Shown here one piece after another: positions 56,822 through 64,000 of a stretch of 64,000 nt of DNA. The translations under genes were made by a program, and so were the position numbers. The DNA is from CADEED01 sp041395625 (GTDB lineage: Bacteria; Pseudomonadota; Gammaproteobacteria; Steroidobacterales; Steroidobacteraceae). The stretch covers positions 186,001 through 250,000 of the forward strand of contig JAWLAE010000001.1 of the NCBI GenBank assembly GCA_041395625.1, written 5' to 3'. The stretch's first letter is position 1; the number at the start of each line of letters is the position of its first letter. Under the pieces are notes generated by a model. It saw only the letters and a program-made list of their open reading frames with translations, was not told the origin of the DNA and searched no databases.

Positions 56822-57619
56822 ATGTCATCAGGCGAGACCATCGTGTTGTTGCCAAGTGCCAGTCGAGGAAGAGTTGCTGCCGCCGTAGTAGTTGTTTGGC
56901 AACTGGTGCTCAGCGGTTGTGGGGGCGGCGGCGGATCACAAGGTGGCGGCCCGGCACCACCACAACCACCAACAGCCCTGACGTACTCAAGCCCTGCCAC
57001 GCTGATTGTAGGTGGTGCTGTGACCCCATTGACACCAACCGTAACCGGTTCAGTCACTTCTTTCTCGGTGAGCCCCGCATTACCGGCTGGGCTGAGCTTG
57101 AACTCGACAACGGGTGCAATTGCGGGCACGCCGACGACCGCTACGGCGACAGCGGAGTATACGATATCGGCGATCAACAGCGGCGGAAGCACTACTTTTG
57201 TATTGCACCTGGCTACGATTGCATTGACTGCAAGTCCCGGCGCCGCGCGTTCTGTCGCGCTCGGCAGTTTCGTGACGTTGGACGGAGGTGGCAGCAGTAC
57301 GTCGAGCGGAGGCTCACTGAAGTTCGACTGGTCATTTAGCGGAATTCCCTCCTCAAGTGAGGCCGTCCTGGCGTCGTCGAGTTCAGTGGCACCGGTTTTT
57401 CGGGCAGACCGATTGGGTACATTCGAGATCGCGCTGGTGGTACAGGACGGCATCTTGAAAAGCCGTCCCGCTCGAGTCACGATCGAGGTGACGCCGCGAC
57501 TACCGCGAATCATTGAGCCGCCGTCTCCGGGCAGTGTTCCGATTACCGCATGCCGCGAAATCACGGCGGCTGGTAATTACGTGCTGCAGGCCGATCTCGC
57601 CCCCCTGCAGGCTCTGTGA
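56822..57619 (+). CDS. Surface lipoprotein with Ig-like and PKD-like domains (N-terminal part of a split gene)
   Basis: A 265-residue product: lipoprotein signal (AAAVVVVWQLVLSGC, lipobox Cys near residue 33), a Gly-rich linker, a putative-Ig (He_PIG-type) domain with LPAGLSLNSTTGAIAGTPT (residues about 90-110), then a PKD/REJ-like domain (about 135-225: VALGSFVTLDGGGSS ... GTFEIALVVQDGILKSRPARV). The stop at 57617 follows a C run (57600-57605). In the other frame the protein continues directly into the beta-helix product below, so one full protein of about 640 residues is likely. Adjacent to the T2SS operon, it could be an outer-surface carbohydrate-binding lipoprotein. Confidence 0.75.
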   Translation: MSSGETIVLLPSASRGRVAAAVVVVWQLVLSGCGGGGGSQGGGPAPPQPPTALTYSSPATLIVGGAVTPLTPTVTGSVTSFSVSPALPAGLSLNSTTGAIAGTPTTATATAEYTISAINSGGSTTFVLHLATIALTASPGAARSVALGSFVTLDGGGSSTSSGGSLKFDWSFSGIPSSSEAVLASSSSVAPVFRADRLGTFEIALVVQDGILKSRPARVTIEVTPRLPRIIEPPSPGSVPITACREITAAGNYVLQADLAPLQAL

Positions 57620-58734
57620 GTGGGTCTGCGCCATGCCTGCAAATTCGCGATGCAAGCGATGTCGTATTGCACTGTGACGGTCATCGAGTATCCGACTCGC
57701 CAGATAGGGCGATTCGCGCAATTGCGATTCGCGATGCACCGCGGTTCACGATTGCGGATTGCGAGATCGTGTCTGACGGCGTGCGGATCGACGATTCCCC
57801 GAATGGCCATATCCGTGACAGTCGCTTTCGCAGACTGCCTGGCATTGCGAATCAACCGCTAGCACTAGTGAGGCGCGCGAGCGGCATGCGATTCGAGTAC
57901 AACGATGTGGCGGACGTAGCTTGGAGTTTCCTGTTTAGTGACGACGTCATCGTCGCCGACAATCGCTTTCATGTGACACCGGGCGAATTGGCTGTTATTC
58001 CGTATCACGTGTGTTTCTTCTACGGCCGGAACGATCAGGTGCTGCGGAATGAGTTCTCGGGCGGTTGGAGCGGGACGACGATGTTCGCCCAGCTTACGAA
58101 CGAGGTCGACGATGCTGTCGTGCTCAAGGACACGGTCGATGCGCGGGTCGAGCACAATTCAATCGAGAACTACTGGGACGCCGGTATCGAATGGGTCGGC
58201 AATCTTGATTCGGGACACATTGCGTCGAACGTCATCGTTAACGCGGGCATAGCTGCGATCGGTGGTTGGTACTGGAGCAGTGTGGCGAATACGAGGTTTG
58301 AAAAGAATGTGGGCGTGCGCGTGGCCACGCTGTTTCGGGCAACTCGCGACTTCGGATTGCGCCCCGCCGGTTACGACGGTCCCACCCTGCCAGCCGATAC
58401 AGCTGTACGGTTTCGTGACAATGTATTTGACGCCAATGTCTTGCGCGGTGCGGTCAGTCTTAACATCTATGGCGCGGCGGGCACCGATGCCGGGGTTATC
58501 ACGGTGTTTAGCCGGATGTCGTATACCGGGGATTTGTCGGCCCTACCGGGCGAGCGTGTGCCGACCGACGCCGAATTCGAATTGACGAACAACGTCTTTC
58601 GGCACAATGACTTTGGTCGACTGCACAGTGTGCCGCAGTTCGGGTTTTCGCCGCCCGTACCTGGTGTTATCGTCGATGGAGGCCAAAACCTCTGCGCCGA
58701 ACCGCCCGCTGATTATCCGTTGAACTGCGGTTAG
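57616..58734 (+). CDS. Right-handed parallel beta-helix domain (C-terminal part of the split lipoprotein)
   Basis: About 372 residues of repeating beta-helix coils: LQIRDASDVVLHCDG, FTIADCEIVSDGVRIDDSPNGHI, RFEYNDVADVAWSFLFSD, VEHNSIENYWDAGIEW, TRFEKNVGVR, VRFRDNVFDANVLRG, FELTNNVFRHNDFGRL. Such folds occur in pectate lyases, alginate epimerases and adhesins; no catalytic signature is evident. It has no plausible start of its own (GTG 57616 has no ribosome-binding site and lies within the previous frame). Reading back, the frame begins GSVSGSAPCLQIRDAS, a natural continuation of the upstream lipoprotein once one C is restored at 57600-57605. Confidence 0.75.
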   Translation: MSGSAPCLQIRDASDVVLHCDGHRVSDSPDRAIRAIAIRDAPRFTIADCEIVSDGVRIDDSPNGHIRDSRFRRLPGIANQPLALVRRASGMRFEYNDVADVAWSFLFSDDVIVADNRFHVTPGELAVIPYHVCFFYGRNDQVLRNEFSGGWSGTTMFAQLTNEVDDAVVLKDTVDARVEHNSIENYWDAGIEWVGNLDSGHIASNVIVNAGIAAIGGWYWSSVANTRFEKNVGVRVATLFRATRDFGLRPAGYDGPTLPADTAVRFRDNVFDANVLRGAVSLNIYGAAGTDAGVITVFSRMSYTGDLSALPGERVPTDAEFELTNNVFRHNDFGRLHSVPQFGFSPPVPGVIVDGGQNLCAEPPADYPLNCG

Positions 58735-58846
58735 CGAATCGGGGTCGCGGCTGCGCGTGCGAAGCGACCTTACCGCGGCACCCGTTGGACGCAGGCCGGT
58801 CTTTCGGCCACTATGTATGGCTGGGGTTCCTGCGAGAGCTGATAGA

Positions 58847-60397
58847 ATGATACACGCGATGGCCGAACACGTTTCCCCATCGAATACCTGTCCCGCAGTC
58901 ACAGTGGACGGCGACGACACGCTGGCCTCGTTGTCCGGCTCGTTCGCGCGACAGGCGAAACTCTGTCTGACTTCGACGGCGCTCGGCAGGCTACACTTGT
59001 ATGTGACCGACACCCCGGACGAGTCGGCTATTGCTGAGCTCGAATTCGCCCTCGACGCCAAGTTCGATCGCATTGTCGTCTCACCTGAAGCGCTCGCCGA
59101 GATGCTCGATCGCCTGTATCCCATCGAGACTGCGGACGAGGCGAGCGCGCTCGACGCCTCGGGCGTAGAGGGTGCTAACGACTGGACGGGCCCAGATGAT
59201 GTGGACGCGTTGCGCGATCTCGCGAGCGAAGCGCCGGTGGTTCGCTGGGTGCAGGAGTTAATTGCTAATGCCGTCAGTCGCAAAGCGTCTGACATTCACA
59301 TCGAACCGTCGGATCGTGCACTCGCAGTGCGTTATAGGATTGACGGCATGCTGCAGGACATCGATCCGCCGCCGGCGCAGTTTCGCTCGGCGGTGGTCTC
59401 GCGCATTAAGATTTTGGCGAATCTGAACATTGCCGAACAGCGTTTGCCACAGGACGGTCGGCTGCGCCTAACGATCACCGGCAGAGAGACCGACTTTCGC
59501 GTGGCGACTGCACCCACGGTGCACGGTGAGAGCGTGGTGTTGCGTGTGCTTGATCGCGAAGAGGTGGCACTTGATTTTGAGGCCTTGGGATTCTCGCCTG
59601 ATGCCATCGAGACGTTCCGATCGGCGCTCGCCAAACCCTATGGCATTTTGCTTGCCACAGGGCCGACGGGCTCTGGCAAGACCACGACACTTTATGCAGC
59701 CTTGAAAGCGCTCAACCGCCGCGAGCGGAAGATCCTTACCGTGGAAGATCCGGTGGAGTACACGCTAATCGGCGTCAACCAGAGCCAGGTGAAACCGCAG
59801 ATCGGCTACACGTTTGCGAACGCGCTGCGTTCGTTTCTGCGCCAGGATCCGGACATCATGATGGTCGGCGAAATACGCGATCGGGAGACTGCGGAGGTCG
59901 CGGTGCAGGCGGCGCTGACGGGCCATTTGTTGTTGTCGACCCTGCATACCAACACGGCGGCAGCGGCCGTGACGCGGCTGCTGGACATGGGCGTCGAGCC
60001 GTTTCTGCTCACTTCTACTCTGCACCTCATTGTCGGCCAGCGGTTGGTGCGGAAGTTGTGCACGGCGTGCCGAGCGCCGTACGATCCAACGCCCGCTGAG
60101 TTACGGGAATTGCCCCAACTTCTGACCGCCGATGCGACAGAAGCGCCTCAGTTGCATCGTCCAGTCGGCTGTACTGCCTGCCGCGGCACCGGCTATGCGG
60201 CTCGCACCACATTGTCGGAACTCCTCGTGATGACCGATTCTATTGGCAAGCTGATCTTGGCGCGCGCCGATGCCTCGACGATCCAAGCGCGCGCTGTGGA
60301 CGAAGGCATGACCACGATGCTGCAGGATGGATTGCGCAAAGCACAAGCTGGCGTCACTTCTCTCGAAGAAGTGCTGCGCGTGACGCGCGCTGAGTGA
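58847..60397 (+). CDS. gspE: Type II secretion ATPase GspE
   Basis: A 516-residue GspE-family ATPase. Motifs: N2 domain ending SRKASDIHIEPSDRAL, Walker A GPTGSGKTTTLYAAL near residue 271, Asp-box, Walker B LRQDPDIMMVGEIRD, His box TGHLLLSTLHTNTAA, and two CxxC pairs (CTAC and CTAC with about 40 residues between) of the zinc domain. It drives pseudopilus assembly. ATG 58847 is preferred (GAGAG 12-16 bases upstream); ATG 58859 is an alternative. The N-terminal domain is short compared with E. coli GspE. First gene of gspE-F-G-H-I-J. Confidence 0.94.
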   Translation: MIHAMAEHVSPSNTCPAVTVDGDDTLASLSGSFARQAKLCLTSTALGRLHLYVTDTPDESAIAELEFALDAKFDRIVVSPEALAEMLDRLYPIETADEASALDASGVEGANDWTGPDDVDALRDLASEAPVVRWVQELIANAVSRKASDIHIEPSDRALAVRYRIDGMLQDIDPPPAQFRSAVVSRIKILANLNIAEQRLPQDGRLRLTITGRETDFRVATAPTVHGESVVLRVLDREEVALDFEALGFSPDAIETFRSALAKPYGILLATGPTGSGKTTTLYAALKALNRRERKILTVEDPVEYTLIGVNQSQVKPQIGYTFANALRSFLRQDPDIMMVGEIRDRETAEVAVQAALTGHLLLSTLHTNTAAAAVTRLLDMGVEPFLLTSTLHLIVGQRLVRKLCTACRAPYDPTPAELRELPQLLTADATEAPQLHRPVGCTACRGTGYAARTTLSELLVMTDSIGKLILARADASTIQARAVDEGMTTMLQDGLRKAQAGVTSLEEVLRVTRAE

Positions 60398-60422
60398 GCT
60401 CGGCCGCGCGATTCAAGATTTC

Positions 60423-61682
60423 ATGACCGCGTTTCGCTACAAGGGTGTCGATGCCGCTGGCCAATCGGTGGCGGGTGAGGTGACGGCCGCCAGTTCAGAC
60501 GGCGTGGTCGCGACGCTCTTGGGGCGTGGCGTAACACCGATCGAGATTCGGCCGGCTAACGACCGCGCGCTTGGTACGGCGCTCCGATCAGCTGATTTGG
60601 CGGCACTGCGACAACCTCGTGCGTCGGCGTGGCGCTGGCGCGGACGCAATATCGGCGCGCCGGAGTTGCTCGATGTGATCCAGTCGCTCGCGACGCTCTT
60701 GAAGGCCGGCGTTGTGATCGATCGGGCGATTGCGATCCAGCGGGATTTGTCGTCGCGCGTGGCGGTCAAGGATTGGCTCGCGCGCATTCACACCCAGGTA
60801 CGAGAAGGCCAGTCGCTCTCGGATGCGATGGCCGAGCGGCGTGGCGTCGTGCCGCCGTTCTACATCGCCATGATCCGCGCGGGCGAAGTCGGCGGCGTGC
60901 TGGCGCCCGTGCTGGAACGTTTGGGCCAGTTGCTCGAGCGCACGGAGCGGATCCGCCAGCGCGTGCGCTCGGCGTTGATCTATCCCGTCATTCTGGCCGT
61001 GATGATCCTGTCGACGTTGTTTGTGGTGGTCGGCGTCGTACTGCCGCGATTTGAGCAGCTCTTTACCGAGTCGCAGATCGCACTGCCGTGGGCAACGCGC
61101 GCGGTGCTGGCGATGGGCAGATTCTTGCAAAGTTTCGGGGGCTATATGCTGGCAATCCTGTTGTTGGGATCCTTGGTGTTATGGCAGCGTTTGCAACGCG
61201 AGGACTTCCGCCTCCGCTGGGACGCATTTTGGCTAAAGCGAGCGTTTGTGGGCGATATGATCCGACACGTGGAGACTAGCCGGTTGATGCGCACACTTGG
61301 CACGCTACTCGGAAATGGTGTCCCGCCGGCGCGCGCACTGCGGGTGGCACAAGGAGTGCTGGGTAACCGTGCCTTGGCAGCCGCCACGGAGAGCGTACTG
61401 CAGAGCGTTCGCGAGGGTCAGACGCTGTCCTCGATGCTCGCGAAGGCTGCTGTGTATCCCACGGTGGCGGTACAGTTGACCCGCGTGGGCGAGGAGAGCG
61501 GTCGGCTCGATGGGATGCTGTTGCAGGTCGCGGACGTGCTCGACCGGCAGGTAGAGCAGTCTTGGGAGCGAACGCTTGCGACCGTGGTACCGTTGATTAC
61601 GATTGCCATGGGCGCGCTTGTGGCGATGTTGATTGGATCCGTGTTGATCGGCATTCTACGGATCAATGATCTCGCGCTGTAA
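60423..61682 (+). CDS. gspF: Type II secretion inner-membrane platform protein GspF
   Basis: A 419-residue GspF: N-terminal MTAFRYKGVDAAGQSVAGEV, two T2SSF domains each with membrane helices (ALIYPVILAVMILSTLFVVVG; TVVPLITIAMGALVAMLIGS) and conserved IRAGEVGGVL and RVGEESGRLD motifs. It binds GspE and forms the membrane platform. ATG 60423 lies 26 bp after gspE; its end overlaps the gspG start by 17 bp. Confidence 0.95.
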   Translation: MTAFRYKGVDAAGQSVAGEVTAASSDGVVATLLGRGVTPIEIRPANDRALGTALRSADLAALRQPRASAWRWRGRNIGAPELLDVIQSLATLLKAGVVIDRAIAIQRDLSSRVAVKDWLARIHTQVREGQSLSDAMAERRGVVPPFYIAMIRAGEVGGVLAPVLERLGQLLERTERIRQRVRSALIYPVILAVMILSTLFVVVGVVLPRFEQLFTESQIALPWATRAVLAMGRFLQSFGGYMLAILLLGSLVLWQRLQREDFRLRWDAFWLKRAFVGDMIRHVETSRLMRTLGTLLGNGVPPARALRVAQGVLGNRALAAATESVLQSVREGQTLSSMLAKAAVYPTVAVQLTRVGEESGRLDGMLLQVADVLDRQVEQSWERTLATVVPLITIAMGALVAMLIGSVLIGILRINDLAL

Positions 61683-62123
61683 TTGTCGTCTCCCAGTCCG
61701 CGCGCGTCGGCGAGCGTCCTCGGCGAGCGGCTTTACCTTGCTCGAGCTGATGGTCGTTCTCGTGATTTTGGCGCTCCTGACCACCATCGCAGCGCCCGAA
61801 GTCATGAAGCACCTGCGCAAGGCAAAGCAAGAGACCGCCAAATTGCAGATCCAGGCGCTCGCACAAGCGATCGATTATTTTCAGATCGACATGGGTCGAT
61901 TGCCCACGGCAGATGAGGGGCTAACGGTATTGATTGAACGGCCCCGAGACGAAATCCGGTGGGATGGGCCTTATGTCAAGCAGGCGAGTACGCTGATCGA
62001 TCCCTGGGGCATCCCCTATATATATAGATACCCTGGGGAACATGGCTCGTTTGATGTCGGCACGCTTGGATCCGATCGCGCCGCGGGGGCGAGGGCGAAG
62101 CCCGTGACATCGGTAATTGGTAG
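61666..62123 (+). CDS. gspG: Major pseudopilin GspG, frameshifted near the 3' end
   Basis: A prepilin with a basic leader (VRARRRASSASG) and cleavage G/FTLLELMVVLVILALL, then the GspG domain with DYFQIDMGRLPTADEGL, DPWGIPYIYRYPG and HGSFDVGTLGSDRAAG. The frame then runs on into gspH without a stop. In the adjacent frame, right after the GGGGG run at 62085-62089, the standard GspG ending EGEARDIGNW and a TAG at 62121-62123 appear. One G restored gives a normal 150-residue-class GspG. As written, the locus reads as a single 298-codon gspG-gspH fusion. PilD should process it. Confidence 0.88.
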
Positions 62124-62562
62124 GTTGGGCGGCTTTACTCTGATCGAGCTCCTGGTGGTGCTCGCAATCCTCACGCTGGTGGCGGCGGCATTGCCGCTGT
62201 CGAGCGCTCGAATCCTACCCGCACGCGCGCTGGATGCCGCGGAACTGCAGCTGCTGGCGGATTTGAAGGCTGTGCGCCGCGAGGCGTTGCGCGATGGCAA
62301 GACTGCATCGCTTGTGGTCGACCCTGATGGACGCGGTTATCGCGTTGGCGCGCGCGCGCGCGCGCTCGTTTCGCCCTTGACGCTGAGGGTTGCGGGTACG
62401 GACGCGGCCGCTAGCGTGAACCTCGCGAGTGTGGCATTTCACTCTGACGGATCCGCGCGAGGCGTGATCCTGCACTTGCGCCACGGCAGGCGCGACCGGC
62501 GAGTGGCCGTGTCGGCATTGACGGGAACGCTCGCCAGGTTGCCGGCTCCCGCGTCACCATGA
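62104..62562 (+). CDS. gspH: Minor pseudopilin GspH
   Basis: A GspH-type pseudopilin of about 152 residues. The leader MTSVIGRLGG (from GTG 62104, which overlaps the true end of gspG by 20 bp) is followed by the mature start FTLIELLVVLAILTLVAAALPL. The C-terminal part has ELQLLADLKAVRREALRDGKTASLVVDPDGRGY, typical of GspH. In the given sequence it is in one open frame with gspG because of the missing base upstream, but its own GG/F cleavage site argues that it is a separate gene. Its stop overlaps gspI by 4 bp. Confidence 0.85.
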   Translation: MTSVIGRLGGFTLIELLVVLAILTLVAAALPLSSARILPARALDAAELQLLADLKAVRREALRDGKTASLVVDPDGRGYRVGARARALVSPLTLRVAGTDAAASVNLASVAFHSDGSARGVILHLRHGRRDRRVAVSALTGTLARLPAPASP

Positions 62563-62966
62563 CAGTCGGTTGTACGCGCTCCCAACGGGGCTTTACACTG
62601 ATCGAAGTGATCGTTGCGTTCGCGATCACGATCCTCGTGGTCGGTGCGCTCTATACGGCCTGGGGTGGCGCCTTGGCGCGCAGTGACCGGGCGCGTCGTG
62701 AGGCGCTCGCCGTCTTGCATGCCGAGTCGCTCCTTGAGCGAGCGGGGCTCGAGTGGTCGCTCGACGGCCTCGCGCTCGAGAAATCGCTGTTGGGCGGTCT
62801 TCGAGGTGAGATCGTGGCGACGCAGCGGCTGCGAGCAGCAGCGCCCGAATCGCCGTTGCGGCTGTTCGATGTCACGGTGACCGTCCAAGGTGCTGACGCT
62901 CGCGCGCCGGTCGTTCTGCGTCGGGTGATGGCGGACACCGATGCCCGGCCGACCACCGGTCGGTGA
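62559..62966 (+). CDS. gspI: Minor pseudopilin GspI
   Basis: A 135-residue pseudopilin: leader MTVGCTRSQRG, mature N-terminus FTLIEVIVAFAITILVVGAL with Glu5, then a short domain (EALAVLHAESLLERAGLEWSL ... LFDVTVTVQGADARAPVVLRRVM) typical of GspI in size and position. ATG overlaps the gspH stop (ATGA). It nucleates the pseudopilus tip with GspJ. Confidence 0.88.
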   Translation: MTVGCTRSQRGFTLIEVIVAFAITILVVGALYTAWGGALARSDRARREALAVLHAESLLERAGLEWSLDGLALEKSLLGGLRGEIVATQRLRAAAPESPLRLFDVTVTVQGADARAPVVLRRVMADTDARPTTGR

Positions 62967-62999
62967 CACGAGGTGCTTCTTCCAGGGCAGGTGAGAGAA

Positions 63000-63767
63000 A
63001 TGCGCTCCTCGCGACCCGCCGCTCTCGAGGGGGTCCGAGCGCGCTCGCCGCGACGTCACGGGCGTGGCTTTACGCTCATTGAAATCCTAGTCTCATTGGC
63101 GGTCTTGTCTCTGTTGACGCTTGTGTTATACCAAGGTTTGAAGTTCGGATTGCGGGTGTGGGGCCGCACGACTAGCAATAACGCGTCGCTCGAGGGGATC
63201 GTGCGTACACAGGGGCTTCTGCGAACGCAAATGGAATCGCTTTATCCGTTCCGTCCAAATGCCGACCCGGCCCGACGCCGATATCCCGTCGTGGGTGCGA
63301 ATGATGAAATCGAGTTTTCGGCGCCCGGGCCGCAGTCGATGCCAGACATCGGCTACTACCGATGGCGCGTGTTTGTGCGCCGCGTGGGCAAGACTAACTC
63401 TCTTTGGGCGGCGTGGCGAATCGACCGCGACGGACTGTCGGCGACGATTGAGGAAACTTCGAACGCGGGCTGGACGGAAGAAGAGCTCGTGGCGAACATC
63501 TCGAGCATCCGAATCAGGTATTTCGACGTCTTCGATTCGCCGATCGCGAACGTCTCGGACGACGCTGCGCGCGCACGATCGGTTACTGCTCCGCGCGGTG
63601 AGTGGCTTCCGATCTGGCGTGATCGCGCGCGTGTACCCGGGCTGATCGAACTCAGCGTGGATTTTCCGGGCCAGGATCGGCGCATCTGGCCACCGCTAGT
63701 CATCCGGCCGCGCGTTACGGATGATGTAAGTTGTGAGTACGATTCGGTAAGCCAGCAATGTCGTTAG
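63000..63767 (+). CDS. gspJ: Minor pseudopilin GspJ
   Basis: A 255-residue GspJ. The basic leader (PRRHGRG) ends before FTLIEILVSLAVLSLLTLVLY; the C-terminal part has RTQMESLYPFRPN, DEIEFSAPGPQSMPDIGYYRW, SIRIRYFDVFDS and WPPLVIRPRV. ATG 63000 is preferred: GAGAG lies just upstream, while a GTG at 62973 lacks a good site. Its stop overlaps the next gene's ATG at 63758 by 10 bp. Confidence 0.88.
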   Translation: MRSSRPAALEGVRARSPRRHGRGFTLIEILVSLAVLSLLTLVLYQGLKFGLRVWGRTTSNNASLEGIVRTQGLLRTQMESLYPFRPNADPARRRYPVVGANDEIEFSAPGPQSMPDIGYYRWRVFVRRVGKTNSLWAAWRIDRDGLSATIEETSNAGWTEEELVANISSIRIRYFDVFDSPIANVSDDAARARSVTAPRGEWLPIWRDRARVPGLIELSVDFPGQDRRIWPPLVIRPRVTDDVSCEYDSVSQQCR

Positions 63768-64000
63768 TAGATAAGGGATTGTCACTGATCCGGACCGCGC
63801 GGCGCATGCTGGCAGCGTGCGCCGAGTTCATGGCGGCGTTCGGGACGTGGTGGGGCGGCCAGCTGCGCGCGAGCGGCCAGGAAATGCTCGCAGCGTTGCC
63901 ATGGCGCCGTCGTACCGTGCTGCGAGTCGAACCGATCGAGTTAGTCGTCGAGTGCTGGCGTGGGCGGCGCATGGTGCGTGATGCGACGATTCAGTGGTCG
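63758..64000 (+). CDS. Probable GspL-like T2SS protein, N-terminal fragment (3' end outside window)
   Basis: 81 codons, open to the last base. A charged/aromatic N-terminal helix (FMAAFGTWWGGQLRASGQEM) followed by LAALPWRRRTVLRVEPIELVVECWRGRR resembles the start of XpsL/GspL-like proteins of Xanthomonas-type T2SS. There is no prepilin leader, so it is not GspK, which normally follows gspJ. The assignment rests on style and position only. Confidence 0.42.
   Translation, partial: MSLVDKGLSLIRTARRMLAACAEFMAAFGTWWGGQLRASGQEMLAALPWRRRTVLRVEPIELVVECWRGRRMVRDATIQWS

Overview
This 64 kb window is GC-rich chromosomal DNA from a gammaproteobacterium. Three gene blocks show the gene order familiar from that class: secA-mutT followed by yacG-zapD-coaE-pilD-pilC-pilB; bamD-rluD-pgeF-clpB; and cinA/pncC-recA-recX-alaS-csrA-tRNA-Ser. 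A full pilA-pilR-pilS unit, two secreted S9 peptidases, a tyrosine-catabolism operon and a Xanthomonas-like type II secretion (T2SS) operon point towards the Xanthomonadales/Nevskiales/Steroidobacter-like branch. The sequence alone does not fix the genus.

Layout. 1-10 kb: 3' end of secA, mutT, an aldehyde dehydrogenase, two divergent S9 peptidases, a TPMT-type methyltransferase, yacG, zapD. 10-18.6 kb: coaE and the type IV pilus block pilD-C-B-A-R-S, with a near-perfect sigma-54 promoter in front of pilA. 18.7-22.6 kb: sucCD and nadE. 22.6-30.8 kb: bamD, rluD, pgeF, a ZIP transporter, a HigBA-like toxin-antitoxin pair, clpB with a sigma-32-type promoter, fmdB and a DUF502 membrane protein. 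30.8-36.1 kb: an aminotransferase/glutamine-synthetase-like pair, aspS and a hydrolase. 36.1-39.3 kb: MarR regulator divergent from hpd-VOC-fah (tyrosine degradation). 39.3-47.4 kb: mutS, pncC, recA, recX, alaS, csrA.

47.45-56.8 kb is the accessory region. It begins at tRNA-Ser(GCU) with a P4-type integrase and an AlpA regulator, continues through about 0.9 kb without a gene, and then holds a RIT element (three overlapping tyrosine recombinases). After it comes the truncated 3' end of an Rhs gene with a variable tip, followed by more AT-rich genes for small membrane proteins, including a CPBP intramembrane protease homologue. No right-hand attachment site was found.

56.8-64 kb: a lipoprotein/beta-helix gene split by a frameshift, then gspE-F-G-H-I-J and the start of a probable gspL. 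Three apparent one-base losses in G or C runs occur in 5.7 kb (56.38, 57.60 and 62.09 kb). They break a membrane protein, split the beta-helix lipoprotein and fuse gspG to gspH. They could be real decay or base-calling errors.

How the genes work together: PilS/PilR plus sigma-54 should drive pilA. PilD would process both the pilin and the T2SS pseudopilins. The hpd operon is probably controlled by the divergent MarR protein through a palindrome between them. An unexpected compositional signal is the 7-mer TTGTTAG, hand-counted at 19 sites on both strands, all inside genes and mostly using otherwise rare codons.
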